From Microthyrium microscopicum (lineage: Eukaryota; Ascomycota; Dothideomycetes; Microthyriales; Microthyriaceae), in the NCBI GenBank assembly GCA_010405405.1, contig MU004230.1, positions 3,059,744-3,123,743 on the forward strand: a stretch of DNA of 64,000 bases, in the 5' to 3' direction. The notes under the pieces are model-generated. The model was not told the DNA's origin. It made no database searches and saw only the letters and a program-made list of their open reading frames with translations. How positions within the stretch are numbered: the first letter of the stretch is position 1; the number at the start of each line of letters is the position of its first letter. The translations under genes were made by a program, and so were the position numbers. Of this stretch, positions 24,018-35,451 are shown in pieces.

Positions 24018-26369
24018 ATCATTATACACTGCAGTAACTGTCATTCACTGGTATACACTCTGAGAAGATTCCCAACAAGAAGATCAATACGCGATAGAGA
24101 GATGCAATGTCTACTCGATGGTCGCTGGCAAGAACATAGTTCTGATATCTTGACATCTGCACTGATCCGACTTTTTGGAGAAAACCTATGAGTTCAGCCT
24201 GTCACTTTGTCTGCAATATTATAGAGCTGCAGGCTATGGAATACTTGGCGAACGCCATCAGTAGACATTTTTAGATGTGGAGAATAACGAGGCTGGGATT
24301 TTCCAGAAGTTTGACGCGGTCACAACTTGCTGCATCCTCATATACTCCGTTCTGCATTGGCGTGCATATTTGGCTGTCTCCCCGCCGAATCCGTCTGGAG
24401 GCCACACCAATCTTCTCAACCAGACGACTTCAAATTTAACTTCACTCGAGTCCTCATTTTTCAACCTCGACGACTTAATCCACGCGCATAACAGTACGTA
24501 TCGGAAGCAAACCCGCATTCCGCCGCCTCTTCGTGTTTGAGAATTCTTCCTTCTCCAGAATTGCAGAATCGGCGGTTATGCTGATCTAGATAACGTCTAC
24601 CCCCATGCAAGACTAATCGACACATCTTCAATTCAATATGGTTGGCGCGATATGTACTAATCCATGGAATCTATGCATATCTTTGTCATGACATTAGACT
24701 TTACTGATGGAATCAACTACATACATCTAATGCTGGAGGCCTTGCATTCAATATCTCACTTCTGGTCACCATGGTCTTGTGTGCACAGCACTTGCAGAAC
24801 GTCAGCTCTCGACAGTGGTAGATCCGTTCGTCAACCACCTCATGCAATGATGCAACCACCAACCTTTCCTTACACAAACTATGGTTGAAACATCGGCCCA
24901 TATCCCCCAACGCTAGGAGTCCACTTGTGGCCTCTCAACGGCACGGATCTCTCTCCACGGTTTCTCGACCTCTACTTCCACCCGTTTGCAGTGTAAAGCT
25001 GTGCTGTTCGCCACAATCTGTGCGACCAAGCAACGCAGGTACGAGGGAACGTTTGCCTATTCCATGACCAGGACGTAGGGAGAAGGCTGCAAAACCGGCC
25101 TGTTCGGTCGAGCATCCCCCTACTTTAGTGCGGGAAAGGTCATCTCCTCCGTCCTCGTGAAGGAAGCAAGCTCTACCTGGCAGCTTGAAAAAGGACGTTT
25201 GCACAGAGCCATCGGAGCTGAGCCGCTGCTTCCGCCCATGCAACTTTGTTGGCTGTGTAACACTCTTTTAAGCAGCAGATGAGGAACGACTAGAAAGGTG
25301 TTTTGTGCTATCAACGGCTAGATTGTGTTCTTCGGCTATCTGGTGTCTAATATGGGGTAAAGACTCTTCTAGTAGATTGTAACGGGATGACTAGATGAGT
25401 TCAACGGATAACTACAGTAGTTGAATACCAGAGTACTATTTGAGCCAAAGTTCGTCGTGTTTTTATGTAAATACCCGCCAAAGCCAAATCATTCTCGGAT
25501 ATTTTGAGAGCTGCAGTGTAATACAAGGCTGGATTCAAGTTCATGAGCCCGATTCCATGCTAGGGGATCCTTGTGCTCCTCAGCTCTGCAGTGTGGATCA
25601 ACCACAGGATGCACATCACACTTCCGTAATGTAAGTTCTCAACTTTGATACTTCCATTTACGACCTATTTTACTGAACCCGTTAACGAGCCGACGGGAAG
25701 GATGCAATAATTGGTATTGACTGGAAGTTGCAGTACACAGTCGGCAGTCATGAGCATCAACAACAACATTCATTTTCATGGGTTGTGGGAAATTTTATAG
25801 AGCATCAAAAGCAAAGAGTGCAAAACTGCTCTCATTGTTGCTCAGAGCCCTGGTGGCTTTCCTGCGTCTGCAACATGTGAGGCGTTTAAACCCCCCGTAC
25901 ACCATTGTTGCCACGCAGCTTGGATACCCAGTCCCAGCCTTGCCAGTGCCGTAAGGCTTTGTTTGGTAGCGTGCTTCCCGCGGTAAACGGATGTCTTGCA
26001 AGGGACGGCAAGATGGAAGGCGTTCATCAATCTGATCTGTCATGAGAGACCGATTCGTTTACGATTTCGTTGAAGTCCTAGCAATGCCAGATCATCACTA
26101 TATAGATCTATCTTCTGTGCTCACTGGGGTGGCCTCTGGTTGTTTTGCTTTCTTCCTTCACCTGTGAACTTGAGGATATCTTGATATCTTCTCCCGTTTT
26201 CGTCACACTTCAAAAATTCAACAAGGCTCAAAACTGGTGTTGACATCTATCAGTGTTTCTTGTTTTGACCTTCACTTTACCCTTTCCTTGCTGCGTACAG
26301 CTATCGTTTAATTCTTTGAATCCTTTTCGCTCATACCAACCACGAGTCATTCATTCTAAAAGTATCATC
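24018..26369. other. Intergenic, 2.35 kb
   Basis: Between OMA1 and the next plus-strand gene. Open frames of 60-100 codons occur on both strands (for example 24277-24540 and 25795-26043), but none has family motifs or convincing composition. The part from about 26100 is probably the promoter and 5' leader of the gene at 26370. Confidence 0.5.
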
Positions 26370-27311
26370 ATGGGACACAAATTGGAGAGAACGTCTTCAA
26401 AAAACCGGATGGCATTGGACTATATCGCGCCAACAACAGAACTGGAGCCAGTTATTCTACCCACGGCTTCAAATTTACCCCCCTTACAACTAAATCCTCC
26501 CAAGAGCACATTACAGACTCTTCCAAGTATCGCAGAGCTTGATAGATGTCTGATCCAGGACAAACAAAAATCTAGAACACTTGAATCTCAGAGACTGCTT
26601 CCCACGCCAATCAACACATCATGTTTCAGTTCGACTGGATATCCCACCCCGTCCAACCCATACTACCACCAGTTAGTAGGCACGACCCCTTCGCCTACTG
26701 ATGCATACTCTATCTCAACTCGCTCTGACAGCCGAAGTGTTTCTCCCGGCAGACGCCACCAAAAGTATAGTCGTTCGAGGTCACCACCAACTCCTCGACG
26801 AACCACCCGTGAAGATCGACATGCTTATGATCTGGAGGAGCAATTTGCCATGGCCTATATGAGAATCATGTCGAGCACCACCAACAGCCGCTGGTCTGAA
26901 GTAGTCGAACACTGCTGGCCTTCGCTTTTCCCTCCTGGCCAGAAGCGTCGACCGTCCGCTCCAACTCCCAATGGCACTGGAGTTCCAAGCACCTACACTC
27001 CTCGTAGTGCAAGTGCTCTTCAATGTCGGTACTATCGAGTACGAGAAGGGGCCAAGATGGGCCCAGTACGCAAAGGCCGCCGTGCAGGTGCAGGCAATGA
27101 CGAGCTCACTGGACTGCGAAATATGGAAGTCGAGCTTGTCCAAGCCTGGCTCAAGTCCATCGGTCCTGCGGAACTGGCTAAGAACAACTTGACACCCCGG
27201 GCAAACGAGCAGAACGAGGAGTATGCAGAGAGAGCCAGGGAAGCATACCGCCGGAATGACCCCTTTGCAAAGACTCTTCGGTCTTTCCCTCAGCTTCGAC
27301 AGCTTCCTTAG
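26370..27311 (+). CDS. Proline/serine-rich conserved hypothetical protein
   Basis: A single exon of 313 aa with ATG in good context (ATCATCATGG). The N-terminal half is disordered: Pro, Ser and Thr with an Arg/Ser cluster (SPGRRHQKYSRSRSPPTPRR). The C-terminal half is likely folded and should be the conserved part: DLEEQFAMAYMRIMSS, VVEHCWPSLFPPGQKRR, ALQCRYYRVREGAKMGPV and MEVELVQAWLKSIGPAEL. There is no signal peptide, membrane segment or enzyme motif. I do not recognise the family. The basic, SR-like linker could suggest nuclear localisation, but that is only a guess. Confidence 0.75.
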   Translation: MGHKLERTSSKNRMALDYIAPTTELEPVILPTASNLPPLQLNPPKSTLQTLPSIAELDRCLIQDKQKSRTLESQRLLPTPINTSCFSSTGYPTPSNPYYHQLVGTTPSPTDAYSISTRSDSRSVSPGRRHQKYSRSRSPPTPRRTTREDRHAYDLEEQFAMAYMRIMSSTTNSRWSEVVEHCWPSLFPPGQKRRPSAPTPNGTGVPSTYTPRSASALQCRYYRVREGAKMGPVRKGRRAGAGNDELTGLRNMEVELVQAWLKSIGPAELAKNNLTPRANEQNEEYAERAREAYRRNDPFAKTLRSFPQLRQLP

Positions 27312-27816
27312 ACTCTCCAAAATCTCTTCAACAGACAATATCTACATCCACCGACCCTTTTATCACTTCAACTAGACCTCATTTCGGTTTGTGCATGGCG
27401 TATGGCGAACTGTCTTCTCCTCACGGAGAGAGATACCGACCCGGATACCTAAAAATCCTTTCCGGTAGTGGCTTTTGTTTCGATCTCATGTATGACTTAT
27501 GGCCCTGATATGTGTGGCAAGACTGTATTTCTTTCTTTGCCGAAACCTTTTAATGCTCTTCGCCTGCTGGTAGTTTGACCGCGGCTTGCTCTATTCCCCC
27601 CATGACAGTAGCTTAGCATCCGGTGGTTGTCTCATCAGACTCGTTTTTTCTTGTCGCTGTTCGCCCGCATGTAACTTTTCCGGTTGTATATTCCGGTATT
27701 TTTGTATCACTAGTCAGAGACATGCAACAGACAAGCTCACAGCCTTTGTTAACAAAGGCAGAGAAATTAAACGTTAATAGTGTCCAAAAAACCTGTCTTC
27801 ACATCGTTTGTGACGT
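27312..27816. other. Intergenic, shared 3' region
   Basis: 505 bp between two convergent genes, presumably both 3' UTRs. No gene seen. Confidence 0.6.
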
Positions 27817-28622
27817 TCATCGATAACTCGCGGCCTGAAAGTGATCATCGTAGTCCGCCACGTACTCGTCGTCTTCACGCTCATATTCGTCCCCACTGTT
27901 GAAATCGTCGTCCTCATCATCTGGATAGTCGGCCCCATAATAGTCCTCCGCATTCGAGTCCTCATCGTCCGAGTGCACAGCTTCATCGTCCGAGCCATCC
28001 CATAGCTCCTCCAGCCATCCGTCATCCGCCTCGGCCACCGTCAGCGTGCCTACCGCCTCTGGACCACTAACATTCGTCGCCAGCGCAAATCCCGTCTCCG
28101 GCGCACGCACAAACACGTCATATACGAATTCGTTATCGACATCCATCACATCACTATCCTCCGCGATCGCAAATGTCCGCTTACTTTCAGCGCTCGTCTG
28201 CACCACAACATGCCGCCGCGCTGGCACATTAACTACAGGTGTGCTTACGGGTCGCGATTGGCGTAATGAGAGAGGATCGCGCACTTCGTCGCCTTCTGCG
28301 CTACCGAGGATGGCTGGGATGCCATCGTCGCCAATGACGAGGCCTTGTGCATTGGTACGGACGTGAGCGGCTGGAGGAGGTTGTGGAGGGGTAGGAGGGA
28401 GTGATGCGATGGGTGCGGCGGTGAGGTCGCGCTTGAAGATGAATTGATTGTTCTGGGTTTGGCGAGCGCGTTTAATGGAGGTCGAGGCAAGGACTGTGAC
28501 AGTTAGTGGTGCAGGATATAAGAGGGTGATGGGAGCGGACATAGTGCGTCGATGGGTTCGTCGTCGCGCTTGCGCTTTACGTGTATTACGCGTTGATTAT
28601 TTTCGGGATTTAAGGACTCCAT
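27817..28622 (-). CDS. iwr1: Iwr1, RNA polymerase II nuclear import adaptor
   Basis: Iwr1 binds assembled RNA polymerase II in the cytoplasm and supplies its nuclear localisation signal. Exons are 28622-28541 and 28493-27817 (252 aa). The 47-bp intron has an unusual GTCCGC donor but a good CTAAC branch point and CAG acceptor. I chose this model over starting at ATG 28542 because the short first exon gives VIHVKRKRDDEPIDAL, the basic N-terminal signature of the family that carries the nuclear signal. The C-terminal Asp/Glu/Tyr-rich region (EDSNAEDYYGADYPDDEDDD) matches the conserved Iwr1 domain. The middle is variable, as is usual. Confidence 0.85.
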
Positions 28623-28939
28623 TTTGAAATTGGAGGGTGCGGTGAGAGTTGTGAAAAGATTGGGGAAGCTGAGAAGAGGGAAGATGGTGGTTGCAGTAGA
28701 AGTTGAGGTGGGTCATCCCAACCTGATTCAACGAAAATTATATCAGGACTAATGCGTCAGGCCACCGGTCATCTCGTGGTACATGATTTATAGAGGAAAT
28801 TAGTTCTTAAATATTATAGAATACAATGTAAATTTGCATTTGGTAGTAAAATATGTGGGTATATAAACGTGCAATGTCTCAGAGCCAACAATCATAACGC
28901 CAGCCAGCCATGCAAGTGTTCAATACGCAAGCTAAAACC
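28623..28939. other. Intergenic between iwr1 start and transporter 3' end
   Basis: 317 bp, probably the iwr1 promoter and the 3' UTR of the transporter. No motif worth naming. Confidence 0.5.
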
Positions 28940-30365
28940 TTATGCCAACAAAAAGCTCAGTATGCTTCCGGCGGTAAGACCACCAACTAGCATAAGTGTC
29001 ATAAATGCTCCAGTAGCCTCTCGTTCTGCTACGTCCACATACTCAACAGCTCCCATCATACACATCGTTCCCATAAACCCGTTCGTAACTCCATAAGTTA
29101 TCTGAACAAGAAAATAGAACCAGTCGGATGATATAACAGCCCCTTTTCCATCGGTGTTACAGAGGTAATACAAGGGGATCAAGAGAATCCTTGCCAAAGC
29201 CAAAGTCAGTACTAGATGCGGCCTGTGGGTAATTCGAAGGGATGGTACTGCGCTGATAACCCTGCCAATGAGATCGCCAGAATTCCAGATCAGGAAAGCA
29301 AGTGGGATGAAAGATGTGGGTTCAAGAATACGTGGAATGTTGTCGGGTGAGTGTACAGATTGAATGCGCTGTGTGAAAACAGGGAAGAACATGGCGATTG
29401 CAAACGTGATGAAAACAGAGGTCGATAGGAAGAAAGTTTTGCGATAAAGTAGAGCGAGTGATACTCTTTTCTTCGGAGGTCGTGCTGTGTCCTCCGTCGA
29501 GGCGTTTAGTAAAGCCGAATTTGAAAGTCTAGAACGATCGCGGATCAAAAGGAGGGAAAAGGCGAGAAGCGTGATTATTGATATGCCGCTAGCAGTGAGG
29601 AAATACACCGTGGCCGATTTGGAAGCTTCGTGAACTGCCTCTTCTGTGGAATTGACCTTGGGAACCGACAGCACGGAGATAATCTGGACGATGCAGGGTA
29701 GTACACCTGCAATTGCTTGTCCAGTCATGTTTCCTTGGGCATATTCTTCGCGTCCATATCCAGCCATGAATGCAAATATTCCATTCTGTAATAGTCCGGT
29801 TGCCGTACTAGATACCAGGATCACACACATGAGGAACCAAAAATATCTTAGCTGAGAAACTCCAAGGAAAGCTAGGGTCGAAAGAGCCAGAAGTGTGAAG
29901 ATTCCGATATTGATTAACAGCCCTATTATGATACGTCTAGGATAGGATGCGTTCGCTTGCATATTCGCCAATACAATCATGGACACTAGGTTTGCAACCG
30001 TCGAGACGGTCAGCTCGGCGGACTGAAAGTTAGCAAGTAACCATTCATTGCCTTGGAATCGCGATTGAAAGTATGGGCCAGCCGCGAGAAACATATTCCT
30101 ACCAAAGTGTTAGATCTCGACGTGCAGAGAAAGGTAAATAAACTTACCACGCCCATAGCATCGCCACACCTAGAAGCATAAACACGACATAGTCAACCCA
30201 TGAAAATGGTGTAACAACCACCTCCCGCTCATCTTGAATCTGTGAATTGAGAAGACCATCATCGCCATCACCCTGCATCAACGCATCTCCCTCATGGTCC
30301 GCTGTTTCGTCTAGTGGATCATATGCCACCTTTGGCGACCGAAAGAGGTCCTTTATTCGTTCCAT
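28940..30365 (-). CDS. Equilibrative nucleoside transporter (ENT/SLC29, Fun26-like)
   Basis: This should move nucleosides across a membrane; the yeast homologue Fun26 sits in the vacuole. Exons are 30365-30148 and 30098-28940 (458 aa); the junction rebuilds MLWAWNMFLAAGPYF, the first membrane helix of ENT proteins. An acidic, hydrophilic N-terminus of about 55 residues precedes it. Around ten further hydrophobic helices follow, including GLLQNGIFAFMAGYG, and FLIWNSGDLIGRV near the C-terminal half, both hallmark ENT motifs. A hydrophilic cytoplasmic loop (DRSRLSNSALLN...RPPKKR) separates helices 6 and 7 as expected. The first ATG giving a normal N-terminus is 30365; longer in-frame extensions lack an ATG. 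Confidence 0.93.
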
Positions 30366-31094
30366 GCTGATGGTATCAGGCAGGCGGCTTTGGGAAGGGA
30401 AAGGCAACCGCGGAGGCTAAACACAGATACGTAAGGCTACTGAAAGGTTATAAGAAGACAAGGAGCAGGTACGAGGAAAGACATCGTCTTAAATCATGTT
30501 CCGGCAGTACAACGGCCTCTCGATGACACTGACAAGGCGCGTGATAGTGGGTCTCTGAGAGGTTGTCGGATGTGGTCTTGGAGATCATGGGGCTCGTGAG
30601 ATTGAAGACAGGGGGCTGAGGTGTCACTGGAGCTAAGCCTTAAAAAGAGCTTGGCAAGGCTGAGTGCAAGGCTGTATTCCAATTCATCTACTCTAACGTT
30701 AAGTACAGGATACAAGGACCCTCTTGCTCAGATCGAAGTAAGTACTTTTGAATCGAGGCTAAGAAGAGAAACAGAGAACGCAAGAGTCAGCAATAAAGGT
30801 TTCCGGCATTGCGGCAGTGTAGCGAGCCGTCGCTTAGAGTTAGGAACTTGTTCCGGAAGAGACGGACAGGTAGATGAAATCTACCTGAGCTTAGTGTGAG
30901 TGGCATCGACTACTCAGTTCAGTAGGATAACACCGCATGCTGTTCAAATAGACATGTGCTCAGTCAATAGTATAGGAGAGCAACATAGGCATCAATTGTT
31001 CATTATGGTAGCCACAAATATATGTTATAACTTGATCAATCAAGACCAAAATAATTACTTTGCTGAAATTACTTAGTAGTGACATCACCACAAC
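30366..31094. other. Intergenic, 729 bp
   Basis: Transporter promoter on one side and monooxygenase 3' UTR on the other. No exon, repeat or motif that I can support. Confidence 0.5.
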
Positions 31095-31920
31095 TCATCC
31101 ATGCCAAACAGGAGGACCTGGTATCTCATACTTCGTCGCCTTACTTGTATATATGTCAATCTTCTGCTCGTCAGCAAACTTCCTCGGATTCAAATTAGAA
31201 CCCAATTGAACTCACCTTGATTCCTGGATGGCTCATATTAGCATAACCCGGAATACTAACCAAGTATTCCATCCCCGGCTTCCCACCACCACTCCCACTC
31301 ACGTTCAACTGCGCACACTCCGCATAAAACTGCGGCGCATTCCCCGTATGAATTGCAATAATCTCATGCCTCACCAAATAGTTCCCCGCCGCAACCTTCG
31401 GCACCTTAACCGTCCACTTCTTCTCGCTCGGAATCTTCGCCTGGCCCCAATTCTTGCCGCTCAACGGCGGGCCAAGCATGCCCACCTGGTCAATCTTGAA
31501 CCATCCTCTGCTGGAGCCATCACATTTGTCAAAGGGCCCATTGCAGGCGTACAGCCAGACCATGACGGGGCCTTGGTAGTGTGGCCAGTAGTCCCATTTG
31601 GCGACGATGGTGGAGCCGGGCGAAACGGGCGCTGATAACGGTGCGGAAGTGCCGCCGTGGCAGCGCGTTCTGGGGTCGGCAATGTCTTTGCTAGGCTCGT
31701 AGTTGTTCCATTGGCGTTGGATGGTGGGTGGCGAGGCGGCGGGTTGGAATCCTTTGTAGCTAAAGAGGATAATGGTGAGTATGGAGTTTGTGCGGCTATT
31801 GAGATTGACTTACCCGGGGTATTCTTTGCCGTCTATCGTGTAGGCAACTATTGCGCCGTGAGCGATGACTTGCGATACCACAAGCGCCAAGAGCACAGAG
31901 AGCAATGCTTGGAGACCCAT
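31095..31920 (-). CDS. AA9 lytic polysaccharide monooxygenase (secreted)
   Basis: This is a copper enzyme that oxidatively cuts cellulose or related plant glucans outside the cell. Exons are 31920-31814, 31759-31216 and 31160-31095 (238 aa). A 20-residue signal peptide (LLSVLLALVVSQVIA) ends exactly before the copper-binding His21 (HGAIVAYTIDG). The second copper His is probably in WPHYQGPVMVW. HEIIAIHTG and QFYAECAQL give the conserved His/Gln/Tyr of the active site. Cys residues 69 and 108 and the one in AECAQL fit the family disulfides. The third exon supplies the standard end (KYEIPGPPVWHG). Reading through the second intron instead would end in VSSIGF and lose this tail. There is no carbohydrate-binding module. 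It marks a plant-biomass-degrading or plant-associated lifestyle. Confidence 0.95.
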
Positions 31921-33819
31921 GCTGGTAGTTGCAAAGTCGGATTTTCTATTCTAGATACAGAAGCATGAGTCTTTTGGCATAAGACCTCAGAACGATCACG
32001 TTATGCTGAAATATCAATTGCATATGGCTAAAGCTCTAGTGTTTTTCGACAAATAGTCCGTGTCCTCATGGTGCAGATTGAATTCATATATATTAACTCA
32101 GAACCAAATCTGGGGAAACTTGATGAGTAAGAAGAGCCCGGACGTAGGTTGCCAATGGAGCCATTAAGAAATCTGAAGGAACATGGTCAAATAATCATAG
32201 AGTAAGTGATGGAAGTGGTAAATATACCAGCAAGCTCCACACATATCTCCTAGGGATGATGAAAAGATGACAAGTTCGGATTGATTTCTTTCGGTCTAAG
32301 AATTCAAGCGAAGCTCTGGCAGAAGTATGAAGATATGTCAGGCGACAGTCTCAATAGCTTTATGTGAAGGACCTATTGGCCTCACCTTCCGCGCCCATTG
32401 TACAAAGGTAGTCACTGCAGTCCCGAAGCGCAAACCAGCTAAACGTATTTGCTAGATTGGATCCCACAAATGCGAAAGATATAAGCGCATCGTATTTAAG
32501 TAATGAAATTTTAAACCTTATTTCCGTTTGATGGTGTAAATGAGCAGTCATGGCCCAGTGAGCACTTAAGCGGTGAGCCAGAATAAAAAAGAACATACCG
32601 TACAACGCGCACTACCCAAAATCTGCGTAATTATCGCCTTAGCCATCACTTATATTCGTATTCTGGCCAGGAGTAACCAATTTTATGCATGTCTTCATGC
32701 TGAAGATAAAATTAGTCAGGTAAAGATAGCATGTAGTTTTTGGAAACTGCACTCTGGAGGGACCATGTGTTACCGCAGTCTTAGCAGGCTCATGAAGAAC
32801 TCCGAAGATCTGATTCAGTATATCGCAACGCAAGAGCAGCTTCGCGCATTTTGGTTCATGGCCTGGCCTCTGCGTGTTGCACCAGATCGAGTTAACCTAC
32901 GACCAGCATCCATTCAGTGAAGCCGTGATCCAAACAAGATGCTGAGAATGTCTTATATGTTTGTTGTACAACGGCTGTCTTTGGATGTGAACCTTGCAGT
33001 TGATGTTGGGGTCTCTAGGGTTGTTCGAGAGATCAGTTCCTCCTGGAGTAGTTGAGCCCCCATCTCACTGCTTACTGGGAGCCTCAAGGGTGTACGGTGA
33101 CCAATTTTGATACTTGATTGGGTAATTGAGATGTTTTTATGAAACAAAAGATGGGGACCTGGGACATGCAAGGGGTTGGGCAATTCAGGGGTACAGAGCT
33201 AGAGTCGCAGCTTAGGCGCGGTCTTGACCAATCAAGTCTTAAAGGTGACGGTGAGATCAACACCCATCCCAGAATGCTCAACGACTCGTCTTTAAAGAAA
33301 AAGGAATCGTTCCCACAGCGCGTCCTTTTCACTACTCTTCACGAAAGGGGCAAATTCAACCTCTGCAATGAAGGACAGGGCTAATCACCTCGCATCCAGT
33401 AATTCCCTTGCTGTACCTGCAGCTGCGCACACCTGCGTCGGAGAACGCCAGTCTGACGAAGCTCACAGAGTGCCCATCAGGAGGTTTGTTCAATTACCAT
33501 TTATTCTATCATGTCCTGTGCTTGGCTTTCGTTTGCTTCCTTTCTTCACCTCCAACTCTACGGATCAGCTGCTGGACAGATCGCATAGGCAGGGCCTTCA
33601 TCGTGATTGCATTGATTGCACCTTAACATTCTCTTGAAAGACACTCATTCCTGTCACTCCTTTGTTCCCTTACTTCCCGGACACTCCTTGAGAATCACTT
33701 ACAAAGACTTTGTCTGTATTCTGTACAGCATTTCATATAAAAAGCTTGCTATACAAAAGTCTTGGCTCTACAACCATTCCCCCAGATCAAGCCCCAAAAC
33801 ATTACGCCACCTAAGAAAC
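31921..33819. other. Intergenic, 1.9 kb between divergent secreted-protein genes
   Basis: The stretch separates the monooxygenase start (minus) from the secreted glycoprotein start (plus). Open frames of 60-115 codons occur but have no convincing start or composition. A TATA-like box near the 3' end is listed separately. Confidence 0.5.
33735..33744 (+). promoter_or_regulatory. TATA-like box (ATATAAAAAG)
   Basis: Placed 86 bp upstream of the ATG at 33820, a normal distance for a short fungal 5' UTR. No other candidate is closer. Confidence 0.5.
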
Positions 33820-35085
33820 ATGTTGTTTACAAGCTTTCTTGCTACTGGCTTGGCTCTTAGTAGTCTTGCTAATGCACTCCCGGCAGTTCTTGATCAACGA
33901 GACGACACGCATCAAGCGCCACATCTCGACGTTCCACACATTCACAACAAGAACACCAACCATTCTCAGGCAGACGGTAGTTGTCATTCTCGACACCATA
34001 ATGGTACTGCTCTTCAAAGCGGCCATGCTCTCCACAACGGCACTACGATCCACAATGGTACCGCTCTTCACAACGGTACTAGCGTTCATGGACACCATAA
34101 TGGGACTACTCCAAGCTCCGTCTCTGGCGCTCAATTCTCCTTGGCTGTGCCATCTACACTCTCTACCCAAGTTCAAGGTAGAACTCCGTTGTCTGCCTAC
34201 ACTTCCAACGGCGTTCTGATCATCCAAACCGTTGTTACTGTAACCCCCTCAGCAGCTGCCGTTGAGACATCCGCTGCCGTCGCGGCGACCACTGCTCCAG
34301 CTGTTGAACCCGCTGCCACAAGCGCTCCAGCAGCTCCGGCTTCCAGTGCGACTCCAGCTCCCATGGTTGCCTCCGTTGCTGCTCCGGTGCCAGTGCCTTC
34401 AGTTGTCGCTCCAGCTCCAGTAGTTTCTTCAGCTGCTCCTGTAGCCTCAGTGGCTCCAGCACCTTCTGCAGCCGCTCCAGTGTCTTCCGCGGCTCCAGTA
34501 GCTCCAGCTGCACCAGCCGCCGTAGCGAGCCCAGCTCCTGCTGCTGGCGCTGGTGGTCTAACAGCCGCACAGCTCCTCATTGCGATGCCAGGCTCTAGCA
34601 CCTGCTCGGGCAAACCGACCGGCTGCCTCACAAACACCATCGCAGCTCCTCTGCTCGCTTCGGGGTTTAGCAAGTACGGACTCAACAGCAAAGGTGCTCA
34701 AGCAGCTGCCCTCGCCATCATCTCCTTTGAGTCCAACGACATGGAGTACGATACCAATCTTGTCAACACCGGTACACAAGGAACTTTCAACCAGATGACC
34801 GCAAAATTTATCACTTTGTATGCCAATGCACTCTATGGAAGCTCTGCGAAATCGGCTGTGGCCGATCAGATTGCTCAGATCAATGATAACAAGGCAGATT
34901 CGCTCGGTTCTGCGGCCTGGTACATGTCTACCCAGTGTCCTGATACTGTCAAGTCGTTTGCTTCCGCTTCTGGCTCCGCTGCAGATGCTGTCTATAGCAC
35001 ATACATCACCAGTTGTGTTGGAACTACCATGACTGATGGCCGTATGGCGGCTTGGACTAAGGCCAAGACTGCTCTCGGTGTCTAG
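33820..35085 (+). CDS. Secreted glycoprotein with His-Asn-Gly-Thr repeats and lysozyme-like C-terminal domain
   Basis: A single exon of 421 aa. The signal peptide is at residues 1-19 (LFTSFLATGLALSSLANA). A His-rich segment (residues 31-96) carries five Asn-Gly-Thr sequons, each preceded by His, plus one Asn-His-Ser. A long Ala/Pro/Val/Ser low-complexity linker (about 150-245) follows and should be O-glycosylated. The last 170 residues form a folded domain (YGLNSKGAQAAALAIISFE; GTQGTFNQMTAKFITLYANAL; two or more Cys). I relate it to fungal secreted proteins with a lysozyme-like fold, in which the Glu of ISFESN would match the catalytic residue; this is recall, not a search. No GPI signal is present. 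A cell-wall or plant-interface role is an inference. Confidence 0.85.
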   Translation: MLFTSFLATGLALSSLANALPAVLDQRDDTHQAPHLDVPHIHNKNTNHSQADGSCHSRHHNGTALQSGHALHNGTTIHNGTALHNGTSVHGHHNGTTPSSVSGAQFSLAVPSTLSTQVQGRTPLSAYTSNGVLIIQTVVTVTPSAAAVETSAAVAATTAPAVEPAATSAPAAPASSATPAPMVASVAAPVPVPSVVAPAPVVSSAAPVASVAPAPSAAAPVSSAAPVAPAAPAAVASPAPAAGAGGLTAAQLLIAMPGSSTCSGKPTGCLTNTIAAPLLASGFSKYGLNSKGAQAAALAIISFESNDMEYDTNLVNTGTQGTFNQMTAKFITLYANALYGSSAKSAVADQIAQINDNKADSLGSAAWYMSTQCPDTVKSFASASGSAADAVYSTYITSCVGTTMTDGRMAAWTKAKTALGV

Positions 35086-35451
35086 ATTAGGGATATCCTT
35101 GTTATACTTCACTTCATGTCATACTTGTCTACTTAAATGCATACGGTGTATCAAACAAATACATCAACTTTTGATCAAGAATCTTCTCTCTTACAACGTG
35201 AACCTCCTCGTCGCTACTTGCTTGACTAGTTTTTCTTCACTGCTAAGACCGTGTAGGTAGATATTCGAATGTGACATTCAGCTGTTACAGCCTTGTCATG
35301 TGATTCAGCCTTACGCCGTCCAGTGTGCCAGTCGTGCTCACTAGGCAAACGATGATGAGCTTTACTTAGATATTGCATTTTGTTTAGTATGGATACAATC
35401 TAGAAAAGACATCTAACCAAAAAGTAAAAGAATTATCCTGTAGACAACCAT
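35086..35451. other. Shared 3' region of two convergent genes
   Basis: 366 bp, presumably the 3' UTRs of the secreted glycoprotein and the thiolase. Nothing else seen. Confidence 0.6.

Noticed and set aside
24277-24540. 87-codon plus-strand frame downstream of oma1
   Set aside because: Starts from a non-ATG codon and has no recognisable motif on either strand.
34197-34691. 164-codon antisense frame rich in Ala/Gly/Val opposite the secreted glycoprotein
   Set aside because: It mirrors the Ala/Pro-coding low-complexity DNA on the other strand; no start context or family.
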